Below are positions 35,389 to 44,330 of a stretch of DNA of 64,000 nt, one piece after another. Numbering within the stretch: position 1 is the stretch's first letter; every line of letters starts with the position of its first letter. Where the stretch lies: positions 62,001 to 126,000 of the forward strand of contig JANXBW010000005.1 in the NCBI GenBank assembly GCA_025060325.1. Reading direction: 5' to 3'. A model generated the notes under the pieces. That model saw nothing but the letters and a program-made list of their open reading frames with translations. It had not been told where the DNA came from and did no database searches. A program made the position numbers and the translations under genes. The stretch is from Thermoguttaceae bacterium (GTDB lineage Bacteria; Planctomycetota; Planctomycetia; Pirellulales; Thermoguttaceae).

Positions 35389-36447
35389 TCATGTTTGTGG
35401 TACTTCGCTTAATACTTGTTGGCGCTGCCTGAGGACACGAATCATCATCGGAATCACCTTCTTAAGATCCCCTACGATGCCGTAATCGGCGATCGAGAAA
35501 ATGGGAGCCTGGGGATCGATGTTGATAGCGACGATCTTGGCCGACTCCTCCATGCCCGCGCGATGCTGGACAGCACCACTTATACCCGCGGCAATATAGA
35601 GGGCCGGCCGGACAGTGGTACCTGTTTGACCAATCTGATGTTCCTTGCCGATAAACCCGCTGTCGACAGCTGCCCGGCTGGCCCCCACGGCTCCCCCGAG
35701 GACACCGGCCAATTCGTAAATGAGTCGAAAGTTTTCTTTACTGCCCACGCCAGCGCCACCGGCTACGATGATTCGTGCCCCTTTAAGGTTGACTTTGCGT
35801 TCCTCCCGATGCTGGGCGACAATCCGGACAATCTCGTCTAGACCATCAAGGGGGACAAACTCCCGGATAATGTGCCCGGACCGGGCCGGATCTGCCGGCA
35901 AAAGCGGCATGACCCCTTCCCGAACTGTGGCCATCTGGGGCCACCAGTCATAGTTGACGATTGTGGCGATGATATTGCCGCCAAAGGCCGGCCGGACTTG
36001 AAGCAACAAATTGGAATGGAGCTTTTTCGTTCGCGGTTCAATGACGTCGCCGATATCCAAATCGGTGCAGTCCGCGGTCAAACCTGCCCGCACGGCCGAG
36101 GCCACCCGCGGCGCAAGATCACGCCCCAAATAGGTAGCCCCATAAAGCACAATCTGTGGTCGGTACTTTTTGATCAAATGGATCAGTACCTGTGCATAGG
36201 TCGCCGTCAAATACTGGCGAAGGCGGGGGTCTTCCACCATGTAGACTTTGTCTGCCCCATGCGCGATAAGCCTTTCGGCAAGGGCCTCCACATCCCATCC
36301 CGGCAGCACTGCTCCAACCGGCACTCCCAGGCGGTCGGCAAGCTGACGAGCCTTGCCGCACAGCTCAAGAGCTACATCATGGAGAACCCCATCTTCTTGC
36401 TCCGCAAAAACCCAGACTTCTCCTTGCCGATTCACCTCGATCATCAT
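35389..36447 (-). CDS. etfA: Electron transfer flavoprotein alpha subunit
   Basis: A ~352-residue ETF alpha subunit. The N-terminal alpha/beta domain runs from VWVFAEQEDG, and the C-terminal FAD-binding domain shows GAVGASRAAVDSG, GQTGTTVRPALYIAAGISGAVQH and INIDPQAPIFSIADYGIVGDL, the standard signature. With EtfB it takes electrons from acyl-CoA dehydrogenases and delivers them to ETF:quinone oxidoreductase at the membrane. Start choice: adjacent ATG codons at 36447 and 36444 follow a GGGGG site; a TTG at 36456 is less likely. It lies between etfB (307 bp upstream) and the acyl-CoA dehydrogenase (192 bp downstream) on the same strand. Confidence 0.95.
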   Translation of the reverse strand: MMIEVNRQGEVWVFAEQEDGVLHDVALELCGKARQLADRLGVPVGAVLPGWDVEALAERLIAHGADKVYMVEDPRLRQYLTATYAQVLIHLIKKYRPQIVLYGATYLGRDLAPRVASAVRAGLTADCTDLDIGDVIEPRTKKLHSNLLLQVRPAFGGNIIATIVNYDWWPQMATVREGVMPLLPADPARSGHIIREFVPLDGLDEIVRIVAQHREERKVNLKGARIIVAGGAGVGSKENFRLIYELAGVLGGAVGASRAAVDSGFIGKEHQIGQTGTTVRPALYIAAGISGAVQHRAGMEESAKIVAINIDPQAPIFSIADYGIVGDLKKVIPMMIRVLRQRQQVLSEVPQT

Positions 36448-36754
36448 AGCCCCCAAACTACTGCGCTGGTCGACTGGCTGGCGGTGAATATTCGTTTACA
36501 GACCCAAGGTGGCCTTTGGTTTTTGGTGTTTATATAACCGCACGCCTCCACGGCCGTGCAGCAAAATGTCAACAATTCCCAAGAATAACTTGCCTTGGCA
36601 TCCGTCAAAAGTTAGACCGTTGACTGCCAGGAAAAAGCTGAACCTCCGGTTCTCGCCCGGATGGACTTGCTCCTTTCTGAGGCCCCAAAGCCGAAGCGGA
36701 GAGGAACTTCTTTAAGACACCCCTGGCCAGAGGTGCTCGAGCACTCCTGGCTAC
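36448..36754. other. Spacer between etfB and etfA
   Basis: No coding frame with support. A large hairpin at 36726-36751 follows the etfB stop. The two ETF subunit genes usually abut, so this spacer is unusual. Confidence 0.5.
36726..36751 (-). terminator. Long palindromic hairpin directly after etfB
   Basis: A 26-base near-perfect palindrome with a 12-bp core GTGCTCGAGCAC and outer arms GCCAG/CTGGC, giving up to 13 paired positions with one mismatch and one wobble. It starts 3 bases past the etfB stop codon. The minus-strand sequence after it has no T-run, so attenuation or mRNA protection is as likely as termination. Confidence 0.5.
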
Positions 36755-37669
36755 CTATCCGAGGATGCGATCCACCACCAGTTCCCGGATCAGCTGACGG
36801 ATACCTTCCTCCGTGGGCGGAATTTCCGTGTAACCCTTCTTGCTGAAAACTATCGACTGGATCCGGTGAACCTTGGTGGGGGAGCCGGCCAAGCCGCACC
36901 GATTCGGGTCGGCGCCAATGCGAGTGATATCCCACTGCTCGATCAAGAGGCCTCGAGCGGCAAGCTCATCCCGACGCCGGGCAACTTCGGCTTGGATTTC
37001 CTCTTCCGAAGCATTGGGCATCTGTCGCCGTACTTCGGCTTCGATCTCGGCTTCCGCACGGGCACGCTTAAAACGCATGATGCGCTTGGCGGCGCAGGGC
37101 CGTGGAACATTGGCCGTGCCGATGACAGTGACCAAGATCGGCAGTTTGGATTCTACGATTTCCCAACCATGGCCATTGTTTCGCCGGAGGCGAATCCGGT
37201 CCCCGTCAATGGCAAGGAGCTCTTCCATGTAGGTGATCTGGGGCAACCCCAACTTCTCGGCCAGTTGGGGGCCCACCTGTGCAGTGTCGCCATCGATGGC
37301 CTGCCGGCCGCAGAATACGATGTCAAATCGGCCAATCGTCCGAATCGCCTGCGATAAGATGTAGCTGGTCGCCAAGGTGTCGCTTGCAGCCGCGCGGCGG
37401 TCGGTGATCAGAATGACACGGTCAGCCCCGCGGTACAAACATTCGCGCAGTACCTCGGCTGCCTTTGGAGGCCCCATGGAAATAGCCGTCACGGTGCCCC
37501 CGTAGCGATCCCGAACCTCCAAAGCCGCTTCTAATGCGTTGAGATCCTCAGGGTTGAAAATTGCCGGCAGGGCGGCCCGGTTGACCGTCCCGTCCGGATT
37601 CATTGCCTCAGCCGTGATATTTGCGGTATCGGGAACCTGTTTCACGCAGACGATGCAGTCGTAGGGCAC
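36755..37669 (-). CDS. etfB: Electron transfer flavoprotein beta subunit
   Basis: A 304-residue ETF beta subunit, longer than the usual ~250-265. Typical features: CIVCVKQVPDT at the start, NPEDLNALEAAL, TAISMGPPKAAEVLRECLYRGAD, and FCGRQAIDGDTAQVGPQLAEKLG, which forms the AMP/FAD-interface region. Residues ~202-240 form a charged, helix-prone insertion (RAEAEIEAEVRR and EEEIQAEVARRR) between the usual AKRIMRFKR and the C-terminal part. The GTG at 37669 has an excellent AAAGGAGG site 9 bases upstream. It heads a minus-strand set etfB, etfA and acyl-CoA dehydrogenase; divergent from it lies the sigma-54 activator, which is a possible but unproven regulator. Confidence 0.95.
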   Translation of the reverse strand: MPYDCIVCVKQVPDTANITAEAMNPDGTVNRAALPAIFNPEDLNALEAALEVRDRYGGTVTAISMGPPKAAEVLRECLYRGADRVILITDRRAAASDTLATSYILSQAIRTIGRFDIVFCGRQAIDGDTAQVGPQLAEKLGLPQITYMEELLAIDGDRIRLRRNNGHGWEIVESKLPILVTVIGTANVPRPCAAKRIMRFKRARAEAEIEAEVRRQMPNASEEEIQAEVARRRDELAARGLLIEQWDITRIGADPNRCGLAGSPTKVHRIQSIVFSKKGYTEIPPTEEGIRQLIRELVVDRILG

Positions 37670-37998
37670 GCTTGTCGACCTCCTTTGTTCTCTGCGGATT
37701 CTCCGCGGGGAGAAGGCACATTATCGGTCGAGCGCACCCAGGGTCAAGACCAGCGGAGGGTCTCCTCTGAGAAGATAGGAGAGCTGGAGAAAAAGAGGAA
37801 CAAAAATCGATTATGCGGTCCGTACTGAGCCAGTATAGCCGTCGGCTAAGCGGCTGTTCATCGGGCCGAAATGCCTCTAAATCTTGCGTGACATCGTTCC
37901 CCGCAAACATCTTTCCCCAAGAAATCAGTTAACTAAGTTGATAGCGCATAAAGTTGATCGAGAAGAAGACCTTTCGCGACGAAAAAGACTGCCTGTCC
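37670..37998. other. Divergent intergenic region etfB / sigma-54 activator
   Basis: Contains TATACT (minus strand, near 37838) and CATAAT elements but no pair with a good -35. I see no clear sigma-54 (GG..GC) promoter by eye. Confidence 0.35.
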
Positions 37999-39975
37999 AT
38001 GGCGGACCTTGCTCAACTTGAAATTCGAGTTTCGGATTTTGTTTTCCGTCAATTAGCGGAGTTCCTCGCGGAACCGGAAAGGCAGGCCGAGTCGTGGAAA
38101 AGGGAGCTAATTGCCGGGGCTTGGAAGACCTTCGCGCTCGAGGGGGCAGCCCTTGTTCAAAGCCAGGCGGGACAATGGCGTCCAGTTCAGGTGGCCGGCA
38201 CGATGACTCTCCTCCCTGAGGACCTAGTCAGTCGGGCAGCTGACTTAGGCCGACCCGTCGTGGTATCGCCCTGGGTTGCCCTGCCTTTAAGAGGCGCCCA
38301 GGAGTCGGCCCAAGTAATCCTCTTGCGATGGCCGGAGGGAATGCATCCGCCGCTTGAGCAGGTGGCGGAGCGCTTGGCAACGGCCGTTGAGCTAGTCTGG
38401 GAAGCTGGAAGTCGCTTAGGCCGGTTTCAGCGGCAGCTCCTCCGCCGGGAAAAAATTTTGGATGCTGCCCAGCGGTGGATCTCTTTGCGCGATACCGAGC
38501 GGCTTTTTGAGGACATTGCGAGGACGGCCACCGAAATTCTGGAGTGTGAACGGGCAACCATTTTTCTTTGGAACCGGCGAGCACGCCGGCTGATTGGCCG
38601 ACCGGCTTTAGGCGTCCCCGGCGGCCAACTCATCTTGCCGGATGACCGCGGCGTAGTGGGGAGAGTGATTCGCACCGGCAAAGCAGCTAGGGCCGACAGC
38701 TCCTCCTCCCCTTCCGCCATCGACCACTCCGTTGACGAGCAGCTTGGCTTTCTTACTCGAAGTGTGCTTTGCGTGCCCTTACGGGGCAAAGAGGGTTTGC
38801 AGGGTGCCTTCGAAGTGCTGAATAAACACAGCGGTTTATTCTCCGATGAGGACGAAGAAACTCTGACCGAAATTGCCGCTTTTGCCGCGGCGGCCTTAGA
38901 AAATGCTCAGGAGCACCAAATGCTCTTGGCCTGCCATAATCAAATGGTTAGCCAGGTAGCCGCCGAGGTCGAACTTGTCGGAGTGAGTAAAGCAATCGAA
39001 AACATTCGCACGCTTATTCGTCGCGTGGCCGACACCGATCTTGCAGTGCTGATCCTGGGAGAAAACGGCACTGGGAAAGAAGTAGTTGCCCGATTAATCC
39101 ACTTTCAAAGTCGGCGCAAACAGTATCCTTTCCTGGCCGTTAACTGTGCGGCGATTCCGGAGACGCTAGCGGAAAGCGAGCTGTTTGGCCACGAACGAGG
39201 TGCGTTTACTGACGCTTTTGAGACCCGGCCCGGAAAGTTCGAGTTGGCGGGGAAGGGCACCCTTTTTTTGGACGAGGTAGGCGAGCTTAGTCTTCCTTGT
39301 CAGGCTAAGCTTCTCCGGGTGCTGGAGGAAAAGAGTTTTGTTCGCGTGGGCGGGACAAACCCTCTTACTTGCGAGGCGAGGATCATCGCCGCCACTAATC
39401 AAGACTTGGGCCAGTTGGTTCGCGCCCGCCGCTTTCGGGAGGACTTGTTTTACCGGCTAAACGGGCTGACGATCGAGCTTCCGCCACTGCGGGCAAGAAA
39501 GGAAGATATTCCGCTGCTTGCTCGGCATTTCCTTCAAAAATTTTGCCTGCTGGCCCGCCGCTCAGTGCCCCGGTTGACCTCCGCCGCTGAGCAGTTTCTT
39601 TGCAGTTACCCCTGGCCCGGAAATGTGCGCGAACTACGCAACGCTATGGAGCGTGTTGCTTACCTTGCCACGGGAGAGACGATCGACGTTGACGACTTGG
39701 CGTTCCTCACGGCTTCGGGGCCTAGGCAAAGTTTAGCTGCAATACCGACTACAAAGGATGGATTCAAACAGTTTTTGTCGACGACTCTTACTGCCGCAAC
39801 CCGCGAGTTCCAGAGACAGCTGGTCGAAGCGGTACTGGCGGAGACGGGCGGTAACCTAACAGAGGCTGCCCGCCGGCTTGGCCTCCACCGATCCAATTTG
39901 TATCGGAAACTTCGTCAACTTGGCATATCACCTCCCCATGTTAAGAGGTCGACTGGCTGGGAAGAATCTGCTTAG
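37999..39975 (+). CDS. GAF-domain sigma-54-dependent transcriptional activator
   Basis: A ~658-residue bacterial enhancer-binding protein. An N-terminal ~150-residue region of unclear fold is followed by a GAF domain (about 160-310, with [19 protein letters not shown] and [22 protein letters not shown]), an AAA+ sigma-54 domain and a Fis-type HTH ([22 protein letters not shown]). Walker A is GENGTGKE (354-361), Walker B is [11 protein letters not shown], and the arginine-finger region FREDLFYRL is intact. The sigma-54 contact loop reads GAFTDA (401-406) rather than GAFTGA. The GAF domain would sense a small ligand or redox signal. No receiver domain, so no phosphorelay. The ATG at 37999 is tentative; a TTG at 37954 would add 15 residues, and neither has a good ribosome-binding site. 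The neighbour etfB is divergent. Confidence 0.9.
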   Translation: MADLAQLEIRVSDFVFRQLAEFLAEPERQAESWKRELIAGAWKTFALEGAALVQSQAGQWRPVQVAGTMTLLPEDLVSRAADLGRPVVVSPWVALPLRGAQESAQVILLRWPEGMHPPLEQVAERLATAVELVWEAGSRLGRFQRQLLRREKILDAAQRWISLRDTERLFEDIARTATEILECERATIFLWNRRARRLIGRPALGVPGGQLILPDDRGVVGRVIRTGKAARADSSSSPSAIDHSVDEQLGFLTRSVLCVPLRGKEGLQGAFEVLNKHSGLFSDEDEETLTEIAAFAAAALENAQEHQMLLACHNQMVSQVAAEVELVGVSKAIENIRTLIRRVADTDLAVLILGENGTGKEVVARLIHFQSRRKQYPFLAVNCAAIPETLAESELFGHERGAFTDAFETRPGKFELAGKGTLFLDEVGELSLPCQAKLLRVLEEKSFVRVGGTNPLTCEARIIAATNQDLGQLVRARRFREDLFYRLNGLTIELPPLRARKEDIPLLARHFLQKFCLLARRSVPRLTSAAEQFLCSYPWPGNVRELRNAMERVAYLATGETIDVDDLAFLTASGPRQSLAAIPTTKDGFKQFLSTTLTAATREFQRQLVEAVLAETGGNLTEAARRLGLHRSNLYRKLRQLGISPPHVKRSTGWEESA

Positions 39976-40124
39976 CTATCAACAAGAAAAGAACCCTTCC
40001 GATTTCTTAGAAAGGGGGATATCAGAACGGGAAATCCATCCTTTTAGCGAAAAACCGGCCGTGGCGTTTATACCGCGCGATGCGATTCAAGATGGGCTAG
40101 GACTCGGCCGGCGACAAGTTTCGC

Positions 40125-41087
40125 TTAACGGCGAAAAGGGCGTGGCCGCCACAACCGCAAAAGCCCCCGTGGGGATTTTAACTCATAGCCGTATTCGAGA
40201 AGTTCCGAGCTTGTTTTCCGCGCAAGCTGACCGGCGGGGTTAAACTCCATTGTTGTCTGAGTGATCACGGCTCCAGGCACTTCAGGGCTGATAGTTGCCA
40301 GAGTGATGCGGACACCTTGCTGACTTTTGTGCGTTATTTTTACTTGATACGTGTCCTGAATCAGTGCCAGTAACCGGCACGATCGGGCGACCACTTCCCA
40401 TACTTGGGAGTTCACTTCCGAATTGTCCTCCAATTTGATTGTGCGAACTTCCCGCCGGTATATGTACGGAGGTACACTGCCGTAGTAAACGATTGCTTCC
40501 GACCGCGTGCTGACGCCTTGGATTTCTAGTCTTTGAACCCGACAGGCAAGCGGCCGGCCGAGAAAATCGACAGTTGCTTCCTTGTCTTCGAGCACGCGAA
40601 CCATTTGATCCAAAGGTTCGCCATGAAAGCCCTGCCGAACGGTCCGGACAGCCGCCGGCATCGGTTTACCCCCGGCCAGGATCTTCGGCTCAATTCGCAG
40701 AGTTACCCCCTCCACATCAATCGACAAGAGTGTTGTTTTGACCTCCGTCTCGACCACTAACTTGCCTTGGTCGGAGTAGGTTTCTGTTGTTTCCTTGACG
40801 ATTGACCATGCACCGGGTTCAAATCGTCCCCACGGATGATGAATCCGCCGAAGAAAACCGCTTGACGCTTGAGACGTATCGCCATACGCCGGCCGGAAGG
40901 GGCCAGTCGTCAGGCTGGCCCATGCCAAGCTCAGGAAGAATGGAAGCCAAGTCAACCTTCGCTTAAAGCCAGGCCAAGATTGAGCCGGGAGAAGTCCTGT
41001 TGACAGTTCCAGGATGCGAGCCGCCCAGCCAAGCTGGTCAAGTACCTTAAGACCCGAAGTGCCTCTCGGAGGTAAGGACATTGTCAT
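40125..41087 (-). CDS. Secreted protein of unknown function
   Basis: A 320-residue protein not assigned to a family. A basic stretch and hydrophobic segment around residues 40-70 (FKRRLTWLPFFLSLAWASL and onward) look like a signal peptide, so the true start may be internal to the frame; ATG 41087 or 41081 would leave a long N-region. The mature part is beta-rich with VVETEVKTTLLSIDVEGVTLRI, CRVQRLEIQGVSTRSEAIVYYGSVPPYIYRRE and a final MEFNPAGQLARK. The pattern of strands ending in short polar turns suggests an extracytoplasmic beta-domain protein. It converges with the sigma-54 activator gene, 149 bp apart. No function is proposed. Confidence 0.65.
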   Translation of the reverse strand: MTMSLPPRGTSGLKVLDQLGWAARILELSTGLLPAQSWPGFKRRLTWLPFFLSLAWASLTTGPFRPAYGDTSQASSGFLRRIHHPWGRFEPGAWSIVKETTETYSDQGKLVVETEVKTTLLSIDVEGVTLRIEPKILAGGKPMPAAVRTVRQGFHGEPLDQMVRVLEDKEATVDFLGRPLACRVQRLEIQGVSTRSEAIVYYGSVPPYIYRREVRTIKLEDNSEVNSQVWEVVARSCRLLALIQDTYQVKITHKSQQGVRITLATISPEVPGAVITQTTMEFNPAGQLARKTSSELLEYGYELKSPRGLLRLWRPRPFRR

Positions 41088-42686
41088 TTTCCGAAGGGGG
41101 CAACCAGTGGCGGCTGGCGTGTTGGGGATTGGCCAACGTTTCCAGCAGTTAGCCGGGCTACTTCAAAACCAAACCAGGGGCACCTCCGCTACCCCCGGCC
41201 CGGGTGTGCGTTCCGCCCTCGTGGCAAAGCCGGCCGGGCGGGCAGGGTCCTGCATCTCGGAGGGATTTGTCGCTCTCTTCAAGCAGTTTCAACGTTGAGC
41301 GGGACTTCAAAGCAACGTTCCGCCATTGCAACCTCCGAAGGCCACAGTCCCCCTCAACCTCCCCTCGTGACTTGGTAGCGCAGTTAACATGCGAATTATA
41401 TGCTTGCGCTTTCGCCTTTTCACATCCCCGCCGTCTTGCTGAAGCGTCAAAAGCCTGAACTCCGCCTCTCCCAGCCCGCAGTAGTCCCGACTCCATAGCT
41501 ACCCCTTCTCAAGGGTGGTGACCGGCGCAAATCGTGGGCCTCAGGTTGGGCAGCTAACCCCTGGTCCCTCGAACGAGCATGGCCAACCAAGTTGGTCCTC
41601 AAAGTGCGTATCGGCGATTAACTTAGTAATCTTTACGCAACTTCAGGTTTTCTGGCGCGGTGGGCCGGGCAGTGTGGTGAGGGCGGCCAGCGGTTTGGGT
41701 GGGCGCCCCGAGCGGTGCTCGCCCGCAGTGATCCGGCTAAGGGGGAAAAACCGGCCCACGGCCGCGGCCTTGTGACGTCGCTTCCCCTGCATGAGAGGGT
41801 TATCTTCCAGGACGAGGTGGAACTGAATCATTGTCCCAGGATCGGAGCTTGCTGCCCGGGGCAGGGCAGAACGCGGTGCTCGCGACTTTGGGTTAGGACC
41901 AGAAGTGCCACTTGGCCGGCTCCTGGGAGGGACGGACTGGCCAGGCGATCATCTCCCCGGTGGGTGGCCGGCGAGAATCCCTAGCTGTTTAGCCCCCACT
42001 TCGAAACCGTGCGACAGCGGTCGGGACATTCACGAGTGATCCCTAGGGTCTGCAACAACGCTTGCTTCCACAAGTGCTAAGCAGTGGAACTCTACGCGCT
42101 TTGGAGGGGCCACCAGCTCCACTGGCATCAGGTTCGGCGATATTCGCCGCAGACCACCCCATGGAGCGGGTATGGTCGCATCTGCTTGGGGAACTGACCC
42201 GCACTCACTGGTGGCAAACTCTGAAGGAACCCTCCCCGCCGAACTGCCCGGGAGCAGGCCAATCAGTGGTAGGTCAGACTCGTGTAAATGCTAACGCAAG
42301 TTTACTGATCGTCGCGCAACAAGGACCTCGCCGCCGGCCCGTCTTTTGCGAGCAGACCGCGTTCTTCTGCGGGTTCTACGAGCAAGCCGCCTAGCGCTAC
42401 ACTTCCGCTGAGGACCTTCTTAGTTCAGCAAGAGGCTCGGTCAAATTGGGGCTGGTTTTGGAGGGCGTGCCTAAGGGGCACTTTAGTTCACCTAGCAGAA
42501 TCGTCGGCCGAAGAAGAAGCCGCACCTACCCGTGCACCGCATTTGCGGACAAAACAGCGCGGATCTAAACTTCGTAGTGCAGAAGGGAATAGCTCAGCGG
42601 ATTGGGGAGGCTGTGGGTCCCGGCTACTCTGCGGATCGGGCGTTGTCCGCATTATACAATCCCGAATTGAGGAGGGTGGGGAGTTG
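41088..42686. other. 1.6-kb gene-poor region
   Basis: The longest spacer in the window. Frames of 80-112 codons on both strands lack domains, coherent composition or ribosome-binding sites. No tRNA-like fold or array was seen. It could hold an unrecognised RNA gene or decayed gene; I cannot support either. Confidence 0.4.
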
Positions 42687-43565
42687 GTGGTCCAATTTCA
42701 GCGTGGGCAGCGAGTTTTTCACTTGACGCTAGCCGCGATAGCTTTGGTTGTTCTTGTCATAGGGGGCGGAGTCATGTTTTTCCGAGCAGTTGGTCCCCAG
42801 CTCCGGCAATCGGATTGGAGGGCACCAATGCCCCCGGCAATGGAGTCGCTTGCTGTGGACACCTCGAAAACTCCTCCGCCATCGGTCGACGAGCTAATCA
42901 GTTCGCGTCTTTCCGATGAGGAGCCTTACTTCCTTGAAGCGCGGCGGACGATGCTCGTTCGTGACCTGATGGGCCGGGATATCACCGATCTGGCGGTCTT
43001 GCGGGCGATGGGGCGGGTTCCCCGCCAAAAGTTCGTCCGCCCCGAGGATATCGATCTTGCTTATGCTGATCATCCACTCCCCATCGGTTATGACCAAACT
43101 ATTTCTCAACCGTACATCGTCGCGCTTATGACGCAGCTTGCCCGGCCGAAAGCTGACTCACGCGCCCTAGATGTCGGCACTGGATCCGGTTACCAGGCGG
43201 CGGTTTTGGCAGAAATTTGTAAGGAAGTTTACAGTATCGAAATCATCCCAGCACTTGCTGAGTCGGCAGCCGAGCGGCTTAATGAGCTAGGCTATAAAAA
43301 TATCACTGTCCGCCACGGCGATGGTTACCGGGGCTGGCCGGAAAAAGCTCCGTTCGATGTGATTATTGTCGCGGCGGCTCCAGATCACGTGCCGCAGCCG
43401 CTCATTGATCAACTCGCCCCGGGCGGCAGGTTGGTTCTTCCGGTGGGCCGATGGTATCAACAACTTGTCGTTGTGGAAAAACTCCCCGACGGAACAGTCC
43501 GCCAAACCACGGGAATTCCCGTTAGTTTTGTCCCCATGACCGGTGAGGCCTTAAAAGGACCATAA
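42687..43565 (+). CDS. pcm: Membrane-anchored protein-L-isoaspartate O-methyltransferase
   Basis: A ~292-residue PCMT-family enzyme that uses SAM to methylate isoaspartyl residues in damaged proteins. SAM motif I is LDVGTGSGYQAAVLAEI (starting near residue 161); preceding it are MGRVPRQKFV and GYDQTISQPYIVALM, the substrate-side signature, and DVIIVAAAPDHVPQPLIDQLAPGGRLVLPVG follows. Unlike the usual ~210-residue cytosolic enzyme, the N-terminus carries a membrane helix (residues ~11-30, LTLAAIALVVLVIGGGVMFF) and a linker. A GTG at 42687 or TTG at 42684 follows GGAGGG; frames to 42543 are unlikely starts. The gene is followed by a good terminator at 43732 and converges with archease. Confidence 0.88.
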   Translation: MVQFQRGQRVFHLTLAAIALVVLVIGGGVMFFRAVGPQLRQSDWRAPMPPAMESLAVDTSKTPPPSVDELISSRLSDEEPYFLEARRTMLVRDLMGRDITDLAVLRAMGRVPRQKFVRPEDIDLAYADHPLPIGYDQTISQPYIVALMTQLARPKADSRALDVGTGSGYQAAVLAEICKEVYSIEIIPALAESAAERLNELGYKNITVRHGDGYRGWPEKAPFDVIIVAAAPDHVPQPLIDQLAPGGRLVLPVGRWYQQLVVVEKLPDGTVRQTTGIPVSFVPMTGEALKGP

Positions 43566-43731
43566 AGACACAACCCCTGCCCTCAGCGTACGTGGGAAGC
43601 TGGCGCAAAGGCCTACCTTAACAACCTGCCTCCCAGATGTCCCTCGAAACAGCAAGCAGCTAGTCGCCAACTGGTGTTCATCGAGAACTGGGACCAATTC
43701 GTCAACTTGGTTCATGATGAGGAGGCTGGGG

Positions 43732-43760
43732 ACGCGAAGAAGCGAGCTTTCGCGTTTTTC
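43732..43760 (+). terminator. Rho-independent terminator after the pcm-like gene
   Basis: Arms ACGCGAA / TTCGCGT (7 bp, plus a G-T pair) with an 8-base loop, followed directly by a T-run on the plus strand. It lies 167 bp past the methyltransferase stop and 17 bp from the end of the convergent archease gene. Confidence 0.55.
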
Positions 43761-43776
43761 CCGCTTTTCCTTCGGT

Positions 43777-44202
43777 TCATAGGTCGGCAATGATCTCGGC
43801 CTCCCAACTGCCTTCCGCTGTTGGTTCGACACGCAGGCGGTGGTAGGTAATAGCCTTTACTTCCAGGTGGAGCACATGCCGCTTGCGGTCCAATGGTTCG
43901 CCCCATGCTTTCCCTTTGAGATGAAACATAGAATCCCCGGTCAAGGAAACATCGAACCTACAAAAAACAACACGCTGGGTGTCAAATAGATAAAGCAGCT
44001 CGGAAAGCCAATCATACAAGAGATCATCCAGCCGATCTCCCGATAGATTGATCTCCCGTTGACAGACTGCCTGGACGGCGTCGACATTTTCCACAAGCGC
44101 ATTCATCAAAGCCCTTCCTGCTTCGGCAAAAAGCTCTTCTCTCCCCGAAGCAACTACCCGGATACCCAAATCGGCTGTGTGCGCGAAAAATTCGTACGGC
44201 AT
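43777..44202 (-). CDS. Archease family protein
   Basis: A 141-residue protein of the archease family (PF01951). Recognisable are the start YEFFAHTADLGIRVVASG, LFAEAGRALMNALVE, the YDWLSELLYLFDTQRVVF core and the C-terminal AITYHRLRVE, with the conserved acidic metal-binding positions near His-8 region and the terminal Asp. Archease activates the RNA ligase RtcB by helping GTP-dependent guanylylation and allows multiple turnover. No rtcB gene is in this window, so its partner must be elsewhere. The ATG at 44202 is a natural start. It lies 128 bp downstream of fumarase on the same strand. Confidence 0.9.
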   Translation of the reverse strand: MPYEFFAHTADLGIRVVASGREELFAEAGRALMNALVENVDAVQAVCQREINLSGDRLDDLLYDWLSELLYLFDTQRVVFCRFDVSLTGDSMFHLKGKAWGEPLDRKRHVLHLEVKAITYHRLRVEPTAEGSWEAEIIADL

Positions 44203-44330
44203 TTCCGCACCAGGGCTTGGGTTTAGAACCCTTCAGAGTCTGGCGTAACTTGACCTTGCTTAAGGAACCTTCTACCGCTAGGCATTCAACGCCCCCTTTT
44301 TGCCGCGAGATGCCAAAGGGGATGTCATTT

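Noticed and set aside
42062-42394. 110-codon plus-strand frame in the 1.6-kb spacer
   Set aside because: No ribosome-binding site, no recognisable domain, and mixed composition.
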